Positions 24,648 to 36,864 of a stretch of DNA of 64,000 nucleotides are shown in pieces. The stretch spans positions 77,058-141,057 of the forward strand of contig NW_019775574.1 of NCBI RefSeq assembly GCF_001039355.2, in the 5' to 3' direction. A program made the translations under genes and the position numbers. Source of the stretch: Lingula anatina (Eukaryota; Brachiopoda; Lingulata; Lingulida; Lingulidae). The notes beneath the pieces were generated by a model. The model did not search any database, was not told the origin of the DNA, and saw only the letters and a list, made by a program, of their open reading frames with translations. Numbering within the stretch: position 1 is the stretch's first letter; each line of letters begins with the position of its first letter.

Positions 24648-24914
24648 CTGTGTGGACCATTCCAGACCCTATCGTAATAACTGTGGATCGATCTATCTCT
24701 GAGGGATTCTGGCTAAATTGCAATCAACTTAAGCAGCTTAGGTGTCTGCCACGCCTACTGAAGCTGCTAGGGGATAATTAATTATCGTTTAGCAGCTTGA
24801 GTAGGTGTGCCAGACATAAAAGCCGCTTAAGCTGAAAGCAATTTAGCGAGAAACCACTCGGGGATGGATCGATTCTGTTAGCTCGATCTAGGTATGGGAT
24901 CCCACTCACAGTGA
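24648..24914. repeat. Large palindrome centred near 24781 (first copy)
   Basis: The left arm reads CTTAAGCAGCTTAGGTGTCT and CTACTGAAGCTGCTA. The right arm reads TAGCAGCTTGAGTAG and CAGACATAAAAGCCGCTTAAG, its near-perfect inverse. Outer arms GGATCGATC...GCTAAATTGC and GCAATTTAGC...GATCGATTC continue the pairing. The centre is GATAATTAATTATC. Ends CTGTGTGGACC and CTCACAGTG suggest inverted termini of a foldback element. Confidence 0.75.
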
Positions 24915-25715
24915 TGGACCGGCTTTGTGCAGCTTAAATGTAACGATTGAGGCATTATATATTTTAATTAGAATAAGCCAAAATGTCAGGTTTTATTGAG
25001 AAGATCATAACAGTCATTACTTGTGAAAAAATGAGCAACAGAGCAAATACAACTACACAACGTGCTAAACTATAAACGTCAACCATGGGCCAAGTTCGCG
25101 AGGTGGTATTGCGAGCGCGATTGCGGCTATCCTGGCGTCCATATACATGTATCGGGTTAATAAAACGAGATAATGACAAGAATTCATTTTTCATGATTGT
25201 GAATTCGAACCCATGCTTGTTGGTCGTTTGATTCAGCTTACGCTTATTTAACCTTACTAACCTGGGTTTTTCGTCCCCATAAGGCATCATCACAATCTCG
25301 TCAAACCACAGCCCTGATTGTTAAACAATAAGCTAATGCCATCGGAGTGCATTCACGAGTGTTCTATGAATTTAAGAAGGTCGGTTCTTTTTGCTTTTCG
25401 TGGGTTTGCTGTTTTTGATCACATGATGAACGATAGATTAACAGACTTGTACTCTATTTCGATTCTGAATAGAACTCGTATAAGCCGGTTAAAAAGTATG
25501 ATTGGTATGGGAAAATGACGCTTTTTATCAATATGGTTCTAATAGGATTTCTGTATAATTCACGTCACTTGATCCTTAATTTGGTTTTGTTATTTTTCGT
25601 GCTATGTTTTTCAAAATGTATTTGATACATGTTAAAATATTTTTATGGATTTTTGTCACGGAGATAACTAACTCCGCATTTATTACTATGGGGAAACGGA
25701 TTTCTCGTAATTGCC

Positions 25716-25868
25716 ATGGATCAATACAATCCAGTTCAATGGCAGACCCACCGTCTGTACCGGTCAGACCAGACAGACACATCACCTGCGTATGTTGCCG
25801 TGTACTTTCCTAATTTTTTTCCGTGTTTATATTTTATTTTCTGGGCCAAAATGATTCGACCCTCTTAA
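25716..25868 (+). other. Candidate orphan first coding exon or short ORF (50 codons)
   Basis: A GCCATGG start context opens a 50-codon frame beginning MDQYNPVQWQTHRLYRSDQT. A possible donor (CCTGC then gtatgt) lies at 25790, and the part before it is the more protein-like. The second copy keeps the frame with one S-to-L change (30332-30484). I recognise no family and no downstream partner exon, so this may be chance. Confidence 0.2.
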
Positions 25869-27151
25869 AGTCAATATGAAAAAAATGTTAACATTTTTTC
25901 CACTGCGGCAGAATTTATTTTGAATATTTGAAAAAAAAGTTGTGGTTTTAACCAAAATTAAAATATACTGTGTTATCCCTTAGGTGTCGTTGTTCCGACA
26001 TCGTTATCTGATTAAAAAAGTCTGAGCGTGAAACATTTAATCAACACAGAATGATCTTACAAAGGTAAAGAATGACTGCAGAAAAAAATATCGATCCATC
26101 AATATTCTGAAAATGTTATATGTGTTCACGTTTAAAGGCTACACGTGTGAAAGGACAATTGGCAATGTGCACGCCAATTTTCAACTATTTTTGTCTAATA
26201 TAATATCGTGTAGCCTACGTGGAGTTAAGGTCTTTCGGGCTTTCCCTTTTTACAGACGCTTATGAAAACCTTTTATCATTTTGCAAGGATAACTGCATTT
26301 CCTCTAATTTTGGAAATATCCAGTTCAAAAAAGGCCATTGTCGTTTTTTGCGTATCTTTGAGGGCATGGTTATGTCTGTTGAAAACCCAAGTTCAATCCA
26401 TAAGATAATGGTGAACAAAATTTGGTCTGTAAAGATTATGTCAAAAATGTGCCTAGACGAGGAATGGAAATTTACAAAGCTGTGCTTATTACGAAAATCC
26501 AAAATTTTATCACCATACAAATTTTACTTAAGATCATAAACTTATTTTGAAAAAAAAAACTACTTTTTTTTCTGCATACACGATAGGATCGGTAAACATC
26601 TTATTTCTAATTTCGAAAATAAGGAGACCTTAAGTCCTTCTCACTTTTTCTCAGAATGTCCGTTGCTGTGTCGGGCATTGTTTAAGTTTATATTTTCTTT
26701 TTACTAATTGTTCATTGTTTATTTTTTGGGCAGCCTAGTTACATGTACCTGGTTTGCTAACCCTGTGCCATAACACGTGATTTTATTATGAAATGGCCCG
26801 TAAGGCGTGAAAACATTTACGTTGACAAGAGGAACGGTTGCAGCACCAACCGTTTTGGTCTTTTTGATAACTTCATCACATTTTTAGGATTTTTTTGTTT
26901 TGTTTTGTTTCGTTTTTGCGTATTTGAATGAGAGGTAACCATGTTCACAAAACAAGATTGTTAACACCGCAGTTTCTGACCGTCAGGGGCCTACTTGTAC
27001 ATGTAGCTGTTTTAAGTAATAGAAAGATGATTCAGAAAGTATGTTCATGCTTTGGGAGGGTTTAATTAGGCTGCCCGACTACCACTGTAAAGTTTATTGG
27101 TCTTTTGGGCGATTTCTTGTATCATTTTTTCGTCTCTTTTATATCACCCCA

Positions 27152-27152
27152 N
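27152..27152. other. Single N at the junction of the duplicated blocks
   Basis: Sequence left of the N is the end of the duplicated block. Sequence right of it restarts the block from its beginning, which is what an unmerged contig overlap looks like. Confidence 0.8.
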
Positions 27153-28426
27153 ATTGTATTAAAATGAATGCATTTCATGACAAAGAAGTAGATGTTAACT
27201 TTTTGCCAGAAATATCTATGATAAAATTCTTAGAAGAGGGTGGCAATTTTCCATTTTATTTTTTCTTTAGACCAGTCATTTTGTGAAAGTGAACATTCCT
27301 AGGAATCTCTCTGTAAATGGTTACATTGGTCTTTTGACTAGTGAAAAAAGAGCATTTGTCTTCTCTGCACTGTGTTTTAAAATAAGTGATATAAAAATTA
27401 CTTGTGATAATTTTGTGTAGTGCATGATAGTGAACTGAGTGGGATTTGCATTGTATTTTTTCAAGTTAACATTGGTTCCCGAAAATGTCATTTGATATTA
27501 TGAATGTTTTTTTACAGACAGCAAAACATTAAGTATTCATCCAAGATATTTTAACTTCCCTCATGCGATGTCACTCAGTAACAAGCTTGTGTTTTGACAA
27601 AATTTGTCTTCAGGGGTAGTTGACACAGTAATGCTAGTGATGTAAAGTTAAAGTTAGCTTTAACTGCTACGTACAAGGGACAAGACAAAAATGCTTCATA
27701 CTGCAAGTAAAAATGCATTTTTTTTTTCAAAAAATTAATGTAGAAATATATATATTTATATTAAAGAAATACAAATATGCAAATTGCTGCATTGATTAAG
27801 ATTATCACTTCTCTATACGGTTGATGTCCCAGATTGTCACTTCTCTATATGCTCTTTATAGCCATTTCACTTGCACACTAGTTGTAAAGGTTGGCTTCTA
27901 AAAAACAGTGATGCCCAGGCTGAATATCTGATAATGCGCATGAAATATTTGGAAAGGGGGTAATTAAATTCTTCATCAGGAAAATTACTGTAATGGTACA
28001 ACCATCTGGAAATGTGTCATTGGATGTTTTCCATTTGAAAACCTTTTTATCTCTTCTACATTGCTAAAAAAAATGAAATGGTTAAGGGGGGGGGGGGGTA
28101 AAATGATTACTTTATTTCAAATGTTAACTTTCATCCACTTACCATTTTCATCATCCTAAAATGGAATTTTTTTAGCAGGGGAGTTTTTTTTTTTTCTTTC
28201 TTGTTTTTCAAAAGATTTAACATACCTTTGAGATATAAGCACAGACTGTCAAAAAAGAAATAAAGGAAAGATCTTATGACTTAATGCAATGGACTTGCAA
28301 ATAATCATAATGACTGCAAAAATCCCAGCATATTACTTATTTAGGTTTTAACTGATCACTTCTAGTGTAGCTATCTGGAGATATAAAAAGTTGGGCCCCG
28401 GAGTAGGAGCCAACTATAGCTAGACA

Positions 28427-29260
28427 ATCACTCCGAGAGCCCAGACCTCCGCCAAGACTGCATAATTGACATTATTATTATTGTTATTATTATTATTAAC
28501 CACTGTCAAAGTATAATCAATTCCAAGTTAGTCCATTTCTGACCTATACTAAAACAAAATTCCGTCCATTATTTATTAAGTTAGGCTATTACCTAACAAT
28601 CTAACAAAGGCAAAAACATTACCTCCTTAGTGGAGGTAACAACAACTGTAACTGGTTTACCAAAATGACTAGTAGGGGCCTGCTGGAGATGTCTGCACTC
28701 TGGTTTAGTCAAAACGAATGTTATTACTAGAAAAGCACTCAGAGAGCGCAGACCCTGCCAAGACAGCAAAGTCTCCATCCAATGCCGTTTCACCCCGAAA
28801 TTTTCATTCTTTAATGATTTAGTTTTTTTATTTTTGATTATTGATTGATTGATTATTGATCCGAATCACCACCAAAAACTAATCATCTGTTACTTGGCCC
28901 ACTACTGACAGTTCCTGATAATTTCATCAAAATCGGTCCATAACTTAGTTTTTTATTTTTGATTGATTATTGATTGATTATTTATCTGGATCACCAAAAA
29001 CTAAACATCTGTTCCTTGGCCCACTTCTGACAGTTCCTGAAAATTTCCTCAAAGTGGGTCAATAACTTAGATTAATTATTTTTGATTATTGATTGATTAT
29101 TGATCCAGATCACCACCAAAAACTAATCACTTCTAAGTTAACCCATTTCTGACCTACCCTGAAAATTCAATCGAAATTCATCCATAACTTTTTGAGTTAT
29201 GTTGATGACAGACAGACAGACAAACAAACAGGTGAAAACATAAACTTGGCGGAGGTAATA
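28427..29260. repeat. Interspersed repeat with CCTCCGCCAAG / CTTGGCGGAGG ends, second copy
   Basis: Counterpart of 23926-24647, with three rather than two of the tandem units containing CTTGGCCCAC and CAGTTCCTGA. Confidence 0.6.
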
Positions 29261-29528
29261 ACTGTAGGGACCATTCCAGACCCTATCGTAATAACTTTGG
29301 ATCGATCTATCTCCGAGGGATTCTGGCTAAATTGCAATCAACTTAAGCAGCTTAGGTGTCTGCCACGCCTACTGAAGCTGCTAGGGGATAATTAATTATC
29401 GTTTAGCAGCTTTAGTAGGTGTGCCAGACATCTAAGCCGCTTAAGCTGAAAGCAATTTAGCGAGAAACCACTCGGGGATGGATCGATTCTGTTAGCTCGA
29501 TCTAGGTATGGGATCCCACTCACAGTGA
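29261..29528. repeat. Large palindrome (second copy)
   Basis: Same foldback structure as at 24648-24914 with few substitutions, centred on GATAATTAATTATC near 29395. Confidence 0.75.
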
Positions 29529-31750
29529 TGGACCGGCTTTGTGCAGCTTAAATGTTACGATTGAGGCATTATGTATTTTAATTAGAATAAGCCAAAATGT
29601 CAGGTTTTATTGAGAAGATCATAACAGTCATTACTTATGAAAAAATAAGCAACAGAGCAAATACAACTACACAACGTGCTAAACTATAAACGTCAACCGT
29701 GGGTCAAGTTCGCAAGGTGGTATTGCGAGCGCGATTGCGGCTATCCTGGCGTCCATATACATGTATCGGGTTAATAAAACGAGATAATGACAAGAATTCA
29801 TTTTTCATGATTGTGAATTCGAACCCATGCTTGTTGGTCGTTTGATTCAGCTTACGCTTATTTAACCCTACTAACCTGGGTTTTTCGTCCCCATAAGGCA
29901 TCATCACAATCTTGTCAAACCACAGCCCTGATTGTTAAACAATAAGCTAATGCCATCGGAGTGCATTCACGAGTGTTCTATGAATTTAAGAAGGTCGGTT
30001 CTTTTTGCTTTTCGGGGGGTTTGCTGTTTTTGGTCACATGATGAACGATAGATTAACAGACTTGTGCTCTGTTTCGATTCTGAATAGAACTCGTATAAGC
30101 CGGTTAAAAAGTATGATTGGTATGGGGAAAATGATGCTTTTTATCAATATGGTTCTAATAGGATTTCTGTATAATTCACGTCACTTGATCCTTAATTTGG
30201 TTTTGTTATTTTTCGTGCTATGTTTTTCAAAATGTATTTGATACATGTTAAAATATTTTTATGGATTTTTGTCACGGAGATAACTAACTCCGTATTTATT
30301 ACTATGGGGAAACGGATTTCTCGTAATTGCCATGGATCAATACAATCCAGTTCAATGGCAGACCCACCGTCTGTACCGGTCAGACCAGACAGACACATTA
30401 CCTGCGTATGTTGCCGTGTACTTTCCTAATTTTTTTCCGTGTTTATATTTTATTTTCTGGGCCAAAATGATTCGACCCTCTTAAAGTCAATATGAAAAAA
30501 ATGTTAACATTTTTTCCACTGCGGCAGAATTTATTTTGAATATTTTAAAAAAAGTTGTGGTTTTAACCAAAATTAAAATATACTGTGTTATCCCTTAGGT
30601 GCCGTTGTTCCGACATCGTTATCTGATTAAAAAAGTCCGAGCGTGAAACATTTAATCAACACAGAATGATCTTACAAAGGTAAAGAATGACTGCAGAAAA
30701 AAATATCGATCCATCAATATTCTGAAAATGTTATATGTGTTCACGTTTAAAGGCTACACGTGTGAAAGGACAATTGGCAATGTGCACGCCAATTTTCAAC
30801 TATTTTTGTCTAATATAATATCTTGTAGCCTACGTGGAGTTAAGGGCTTTCGGGCTTTCCCTTTTTACAGACGCTTATGAAAACCTTTTATCATTTTGCA
30901 AGGATAACTGCATTTTGGAAATGTCCAGTTCAAAAAAGGCCATTGTCGTTTTTTGCGTATCTTTGAGGGCATGGTTATGTCTGTTGAAAACCCAAGTTCA
31001 ATCCATAAGATAATGGTGAACAAAATTTGGTCTGTAAAGATTATGTCAAAAATGTGCCTAGACGAGGAATGGAAATTTACAAAGCTGTGCTTATTATGAA
31101 AATCCAAAATTTTATCACCATACAAATTTTACTTAAGATCATAAACTTATTTTGAAAAAACTACTTTTTTTCTGCATACATGATAGGATCGGTAAACATC
31201 TTATTTCTAATTTCGAAAATAAGGAGACCTTAAGTCCTTCTCACTTTTTCTCAGAATGTCCGTTGCTGTGTCGGGCATTGTTTAAGTTTATATTTTCTTT
31301 TTACTAATTGTTCATTGTTTATTTTTTGGGCAGCCTAGTTACATGTACCTGGTTTGCTAACCCTGTGCCATAACACGTGATTTTATTATGAAATGGCCCG
31401 TAAGGCGTGAAAACATTTACGTTGACAAGAGGAACGGTTGCAGCACCAACCGTTTCGGTCTTTTTGATAACTTCATCACATTTTTAGGATTTTTTTGTTT
31501 TGTTTTGTTTCGTTTTTGCGTATTTGAATGAGAGGTAACCATGTTCATAAAACAAGATTGTTAACATCGCAGTTTCTGACCGGCAGGGGCCTACTTGTAC
31601 ATGTAGCTGTTTTAAGTAATAGAAAGATGATTCAGAAAGTATGTTCATGCTTTGGGAGGGTTGATTAGGCTGCCCGACTACCACTGTAAAGTTTATTGGT
31701 CTTTTGGGCGATTTCTTGTATCATTTTTTCGTCTCTTTCATATCATCCCA

Positions 31751-33749
31751 AGATGAATACTACTATTAAAACAAAACTCAGTTCCCCGCCCGATTTCCTA
31801 AAATTTACAATTCCTCGAGGCAAGCAAGTGCCAGTTTTGCAATGACGTCACTTCACTGTGTGCGCTATGGTGACTGTTTCGAGGGGGCCTACTACTAAGG
31901 CTTTGTTTGATCAATATTATGGCTTTATATACAGAGTCTATGGGTTGGAGTTGCCAGGTATGTTGTATAGTTAATACAGCAGGCGCTATTCACGTTCTGT
32001 TGATCTGTATTTGTTCAAGTTCGTATGAGACATTGATCGACAGAGAATAAACCAAGCGTAAATCGAGGCTTGTGTGCATGGTCAATGTTCTGCCTTACAT
32101 TTTGGCACCGAGTCCTGTTGGTTAGCGGTGTTACGGGAAGATTTCATAAGTTGTAAGTTGTTCATGCAGTCCCTTTTTTAGCTGAATAATCATCTCCGTT
32201 TTTGAAAAAAAAAAGTTATTTGTAGGAAAAACTCGGGGATACGAGATGACAGGCGGGTGAAAGTAAGAACAATAATTGGGCTTTGCGACCAAGACTTAGG
32301 ACATTTTGAGCCAACCAACCAGACATTACGCACTTGTGGTTTGAGCATAGCCACAAATAGGACACCTGTTGTCCAACATTTTTTTGGATTTGACTTGAAT
32401 AGGTAAGTTTAACTAGAGTCAGGCTGTTGTCATATGTTGTTTTGCTTTGGTAAATTAGTTTTGTTAAGGATGAAGATCAGTTTTGTTTATATTTTTTTCT
32501 ATTTTAATGCAGTTTATGCTGTCTTCATTTTCAAACTTCTGTTCTTCTATACCTGTTTCTTTTTCTCATCATAAGACAACAAAATATATTATATCTGTTG
32601 ACTTCAAAAATCATTCACAGTCAGGGGCCTTTTGATAAAGGTGTTTGTTTGTCATTAACTTAATCTTATGGAGAACATTGTAAACAGATTTGTTCTTCAA
32701 ACCCCATTAGATTTAAATTACCTATATGTAACTACTTATCAGCAAAATGTTTACCTGATTTACCCTTTTTTGGCTGCTACAGATGTAATAATTTCTGTCG
32801 CTTTTCAAATTTCCATCAATGATGAAAGTTAAATTTTATGCAAAGAACTCCAGTGTACCATGCACCACAGCATATAAGTGAGATAAAATAATTTTATGCA
32901 GGAGGAGTGATGAATATTTAATTCAAAGCATACATTTCCCATTGTAATGCCTTTCCTTATAGTCATGGGAACATACTATCAATTGTATTGATTGCTTTTT
33001 TGAAAACTTCATTTGATGCTCTAGTCGCAGAAAAGAAATGGATCCTTAATTACCTAGTTCCATATGTGAAAATTACATTGTAACTGCCTGTGTTTTTTTT
33101 TGTCTGAATATAATTGAAGTCTTCAGCTTTCATTTCATTCATATGACCACCAGATGGTTATTTAATAATATTTATAATTATTATCTTTACTAAGAATTAC
33201 AAAATCTTACAGTTAAAAGTATATGTATTTAAGTTCTGATATTTTTTATAATTGAACATAGAGAAATTATAATTGTTAATTAAAATGTATTATTGACTGA
33301 CAACTATATGAAACAGAGTATTAGATGACAAAGTGACTTTTATAAATCTCCAAACTTGACCTTTATGTGTTCCATTGCCATCTGTTTGAATGTTAATGTT
33401 AATGGTAAAAAATTCTCTTTCAATGCCTGAGATCTGAAATCAATACATCCATTAATTTGACAAGCAACAGCACTTTGAGTAACTTTAATTGTCAATGGGG
33501 ATTGATGTAATTATTGACTACCAATTGAACTGGTTCTTACACTAAATTTGTAGAGAAGAATTAGTCAGTCAGAAATCTGATTTATGTGTATACTGCTTCA
33601 ATATGTTTTAAAAAGAATTGAAAATTAAAATGATTTTGGTGGATTACCTTTTACAGAATTTTTTCTTTTTATTTTCCAAATAAAATTGGCTTTGGTAGCA
33701 TATCTTTTACAGATTGGTTTTCCAATAAACTCTGTTTTTGTGTTTTTAG
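31751..33749 (+). other. Upstream region of the sodium/calcium exchanger gene
   Basis: Unique sequence after the duplication. The part from 31780 to 32300 is richer in CpG than its surroundings and may hold the promoter. A perfect consensus donor, AG then gtaagt, at 32402/32403 could end a non-coding first exon, since the first coding exon begins at an acceptor. The rest looks intronic. Confidence 0.4.
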
Positions 33750-33763
33750 AAAAGAAGACAATC

Positions 33764-34504
33764 ATGGCGGTTGCAAAGACATTCCACTATACCAACTTCA
33801 CTAATGGTTGGATCATTGAAACAACGGATAATGGTACTGCACCATGTGAAAGCTTTATTCTCCTACCAGCAGAGAACTTATGGAACTTATATCTACGCGG
33901 TATCTTGTACATAGTAGCAATGCTTTACTTGTTTATAGGTGTTGCCATTGCTAGTGATATTTTTATGGGTTCTATAGAAGTTATCACAAGTAAAAAGAAG
34001 ACTGTTATAAAGTGGGATGAAGAAAAGCAGGAAAAAATAGAAAGGAAGATCCTTATCTGGAATGAAACTGTTGCCAATTTGACTTTGATGGCTCTTGGAA
34101 GCAGTGCCCCAGAAATTCTCCTGGCAATTGTTGAGGGCATTAGAAAATTATCACCAACCCAATCAATTGAAGATAGCTTAGGTGTTTTTACAATCATTGG
34201 AAGTGCTGCATTTAATTTACTTATGATTACTTCAATATGTATCATTAGCGTACCATACCCTCAAGTAAAAAAGGTGCGGGAAGTTGGTGTGTTCATACAG
34301 ACATCTATTTGGTCTATATTTGCTTATGTGTGGATGCTTGTAGTTGTCAACTGGAACACGAAAGGCATCATTGACATTTGGGAGGCTGTTGTAACATTGT
34401 TATTTTTTCCTCTAATGGTGCTCTTGGCGTACTGTCAAGATAATGGCTGGTGGTGCAAGAAGAAGGCACAAGTCAGTGGTGGTGATGGAGGAGGAAGTGT
34501 CCCG
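33764..34504 (+). CDS. slc8a: NCX exon 1 (coding): first membrane cluster and alpha-1 repeat
   Basis: Starts at ATG with a strong context (ATCATGG, A at -3 and G at +4). The lobe has N-glycosylation sites NFT and NGT. Membrane segments include [20 protein letters not shown], the alpha-1 region [20 protein letters not shown] with [14 protein letters not shown], then VWMLVVVNW and [22 protein letters not shown] is at residues 112-117. No cleavable signal peptide is evident. The in-frame extension back to 33686 crosses an acceptor and has no ATG. Confidence 0.96.
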
Positions 34505-36808
34505 GTGAGTATGAATTACAGAGATTAGCTATTTTTCATATTATCATGAAAATAAGGATGAAACCCATAAATCAGTGTTAGAAAATCATTGTTAATATAT
34601 AATAAGTGAATGGCAGTAGTATATTTTAGTTAAATATATGTCATACGTCAGCAGCACAAGGTGCTTAAGATCCATTTAACTCAAGATCTCAGGGTGCTAG
34701 ATGTGCCCTGGTTCATTTGTGGACACAAAGAGAAAGATGTCATGATTAGTACAATATACTTGTACGTGCACATCTTCATTTGATGAAACATCTTTCCAGT
34801 GCAATTTACTATTGATTACTGTATGTGCTTATCATATCAGAAGGACAAGTGCTCTTTCTGGAGATAATGAAGATAGGCTATGCTGCCTCATTTACACAGC
34901 CCTGAATGAAGTAACTACTATTGTTATGCGTATTAAATAAAGACTGCACAGTCTCTGCTGGGAAATTTATTGAATGTGTATTATGCCTTACCATTTTGTA
35001 GGATGTGCCAGGGAGATTAATTATGCATATTGCACAGTTTGGGTAGAATGATCAATATCTTATTTATAATGATATTCTTCTCTCTTTGCTTTATTTCAAA
35101 TTTATGTGGTACTTGAGTTTTATTAATACTAGTAGGTGTCACAGTTTAGTTGATTTGTTCAATGATAGAGGCAACCAGTAGGAGTTGAAAATAGTTTCTT
35201 GATGTTAGAGTTTGTGAAATTCAAACTGGTTAAGTGATGCATTCTTAAAATGTTGTAGACTGCTATGGCAAAGTTTAAAAGGTAAAAAGATTACTCTTTA
35301 TTAATGCCTTAAATCCCAAACCATTATGTAAATGTTCTCTTCTAGACATGTTGCTGGTGACTTAGGTCAGGAAATCTTAGTTTCCTGATTAAGCTAATCT
35401 TCCAATAATCCAGACATCTTTAAAGGTTTGGTTGTTTCATACAATTTTAGAAATTATTTTTGATATAATTTTACTGAAATTATGTAATGTCATAGTGCTA
35501 AACTCTGATAAAGGGCAGTAGTTAAAATGTAATATGTTTATTAAAAAACATATTACTTGACTGATAAGTAGCTTAAATCAAAGATGTTGATTGATAGTTT
35601 TTATATCAAGATAAAACCCAGTTTACCAGAAAATTATAATATATGTTTTTTCCAATGGAATAGCTGGGAGTTGGGACCAGATGCATATGTCTGGAGGAAA
35701 GCTTAGTATTAGTCTCCCACTAGAGCATACTAATTAGATAGCACAAGCATTGGCTGATTTTCTTAAGCAGCTATAAAAGTGATATTGTTTCACCAGTAGT
35801 ATGTAGTCTCATTTTAAAAGTGCCAATTTCTTTGAAGAGAAAAAATGAATCTGTACATTTTTTATGTTTATTAGATATTTTCATTCAAGTGTGTTATAGC
35901 CATAATTCTCTTTTCTTCATTTTTTTAAAGAAAAGTTGATTTCATTCTTAAGCCAAAGGGGAAAGTTTTGTAGCTTGATGGCAAGGTCTGATATATTTGT
36001 GGTCAGTACATGTAGGTATGGCCATGCAGTCAGAGGGTCAGTCAGATGGGTTTGTGGTCATTGTTGTATATTTGTCGTCCATGACAACATCAGTACATAA
36101 GTCATATTCCAGGGTAGAAAGAACCAATAGGCATTTAACCCCCCAAATGAATGTGGCATGACCCCTGCAGCAGTGGGACATATCTACTTTCACGTTTGCA
36201 GAACTGAAAATGAAAAGATAACATGGAAATTGCTTTGGCCTTGGTTGCTGATTCTTTACATCTTTTGTCAAAGTTTGTGGAGGTTTTTCAAGATAACAAT
36301 ACATATTTGTTAGCTGAGTTGATGTTAAATGCTGCACGGCAGTAGCAAAAGTTAAAATGAATTGTAGTGTCATAAGATCCTGCATTTATTGCATTTACCA
36401 TAACTGTTTTGCTTCAGTTGAGTTGTGTAAGGTCCCCCTGTGTAAACAACAGGTGAAAAGCCCTGGGTGGGTGAAGCAAAAATCAGTCAATAGAGAACCT
36501 TAGCAGAGGTATTATGAATTATGGCCAGATAGAAGTGAAATAACAGAAATCGCAGAGTATCAACACAAGTGCCTTTGACTCTAAAACAACAGAAAAATAC
36601 TTCCAGTATTAGGTTGTAATCACCTGCCTTGTAAATGATTACGAAGGCCACTGTGAGGTAACTGCTGGGCTCTATGGTTACTGTGTTTTTATTATCCCAA
36701 CACCTTAAGTTACTTCTGGAATAAGTCAACTAACACCTTTTAGAACAAAAATGAAAGCCAGAATTATATCAGAATCATAGAGAAGTGGGGAGAAGTAATT
36801 GCAAATTG

Positions 36809-36864
<56 letters not shown>

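Larger units (their letters stand above)
22625..27151. repeat. First copy of a 4.5 kb tandem duplication
   Basis: From ATTGTATTAAAATGAATGCA onward this block matches the second copy from 27153 with about 1 to 2 percent base differences plus small indels. It ends (TATCACCCCA) exactly before the N at 27152. It holds repeats and no convincing gene. Confidence 0.92.
27153..31750. repeat. Second copy of the 4.5 kb tandem duplication
   Basis: Matches 22625-27151 throughout, ending at TATCATCCCA, after which unique sequence starts. It differs by an extra unit of about 110 bp near 28955-29065, a much shorter TA run, a 10-base deletion near 30914, and scattered substitutions. No gene is recognised. 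Confidence 0.92.

Noticed and set aside
25200-25285. tRNA-like B box (GGTTCGAATTC on the minus strand)
   Set aside because: No cloverleaf, no convincing A box at the right spacing, and no acceptor-stem pairing.
26219-26539. 106-codon ORF in the first duplicate copy
   Set aside because: The second copy has a 10-base deletion within it that shifts the frame, and no family resemblance is seen.
32100-32135. tRNA A-box-like TGGTTAGCGGTG
   Set aside because: No B box or stem structure follows.
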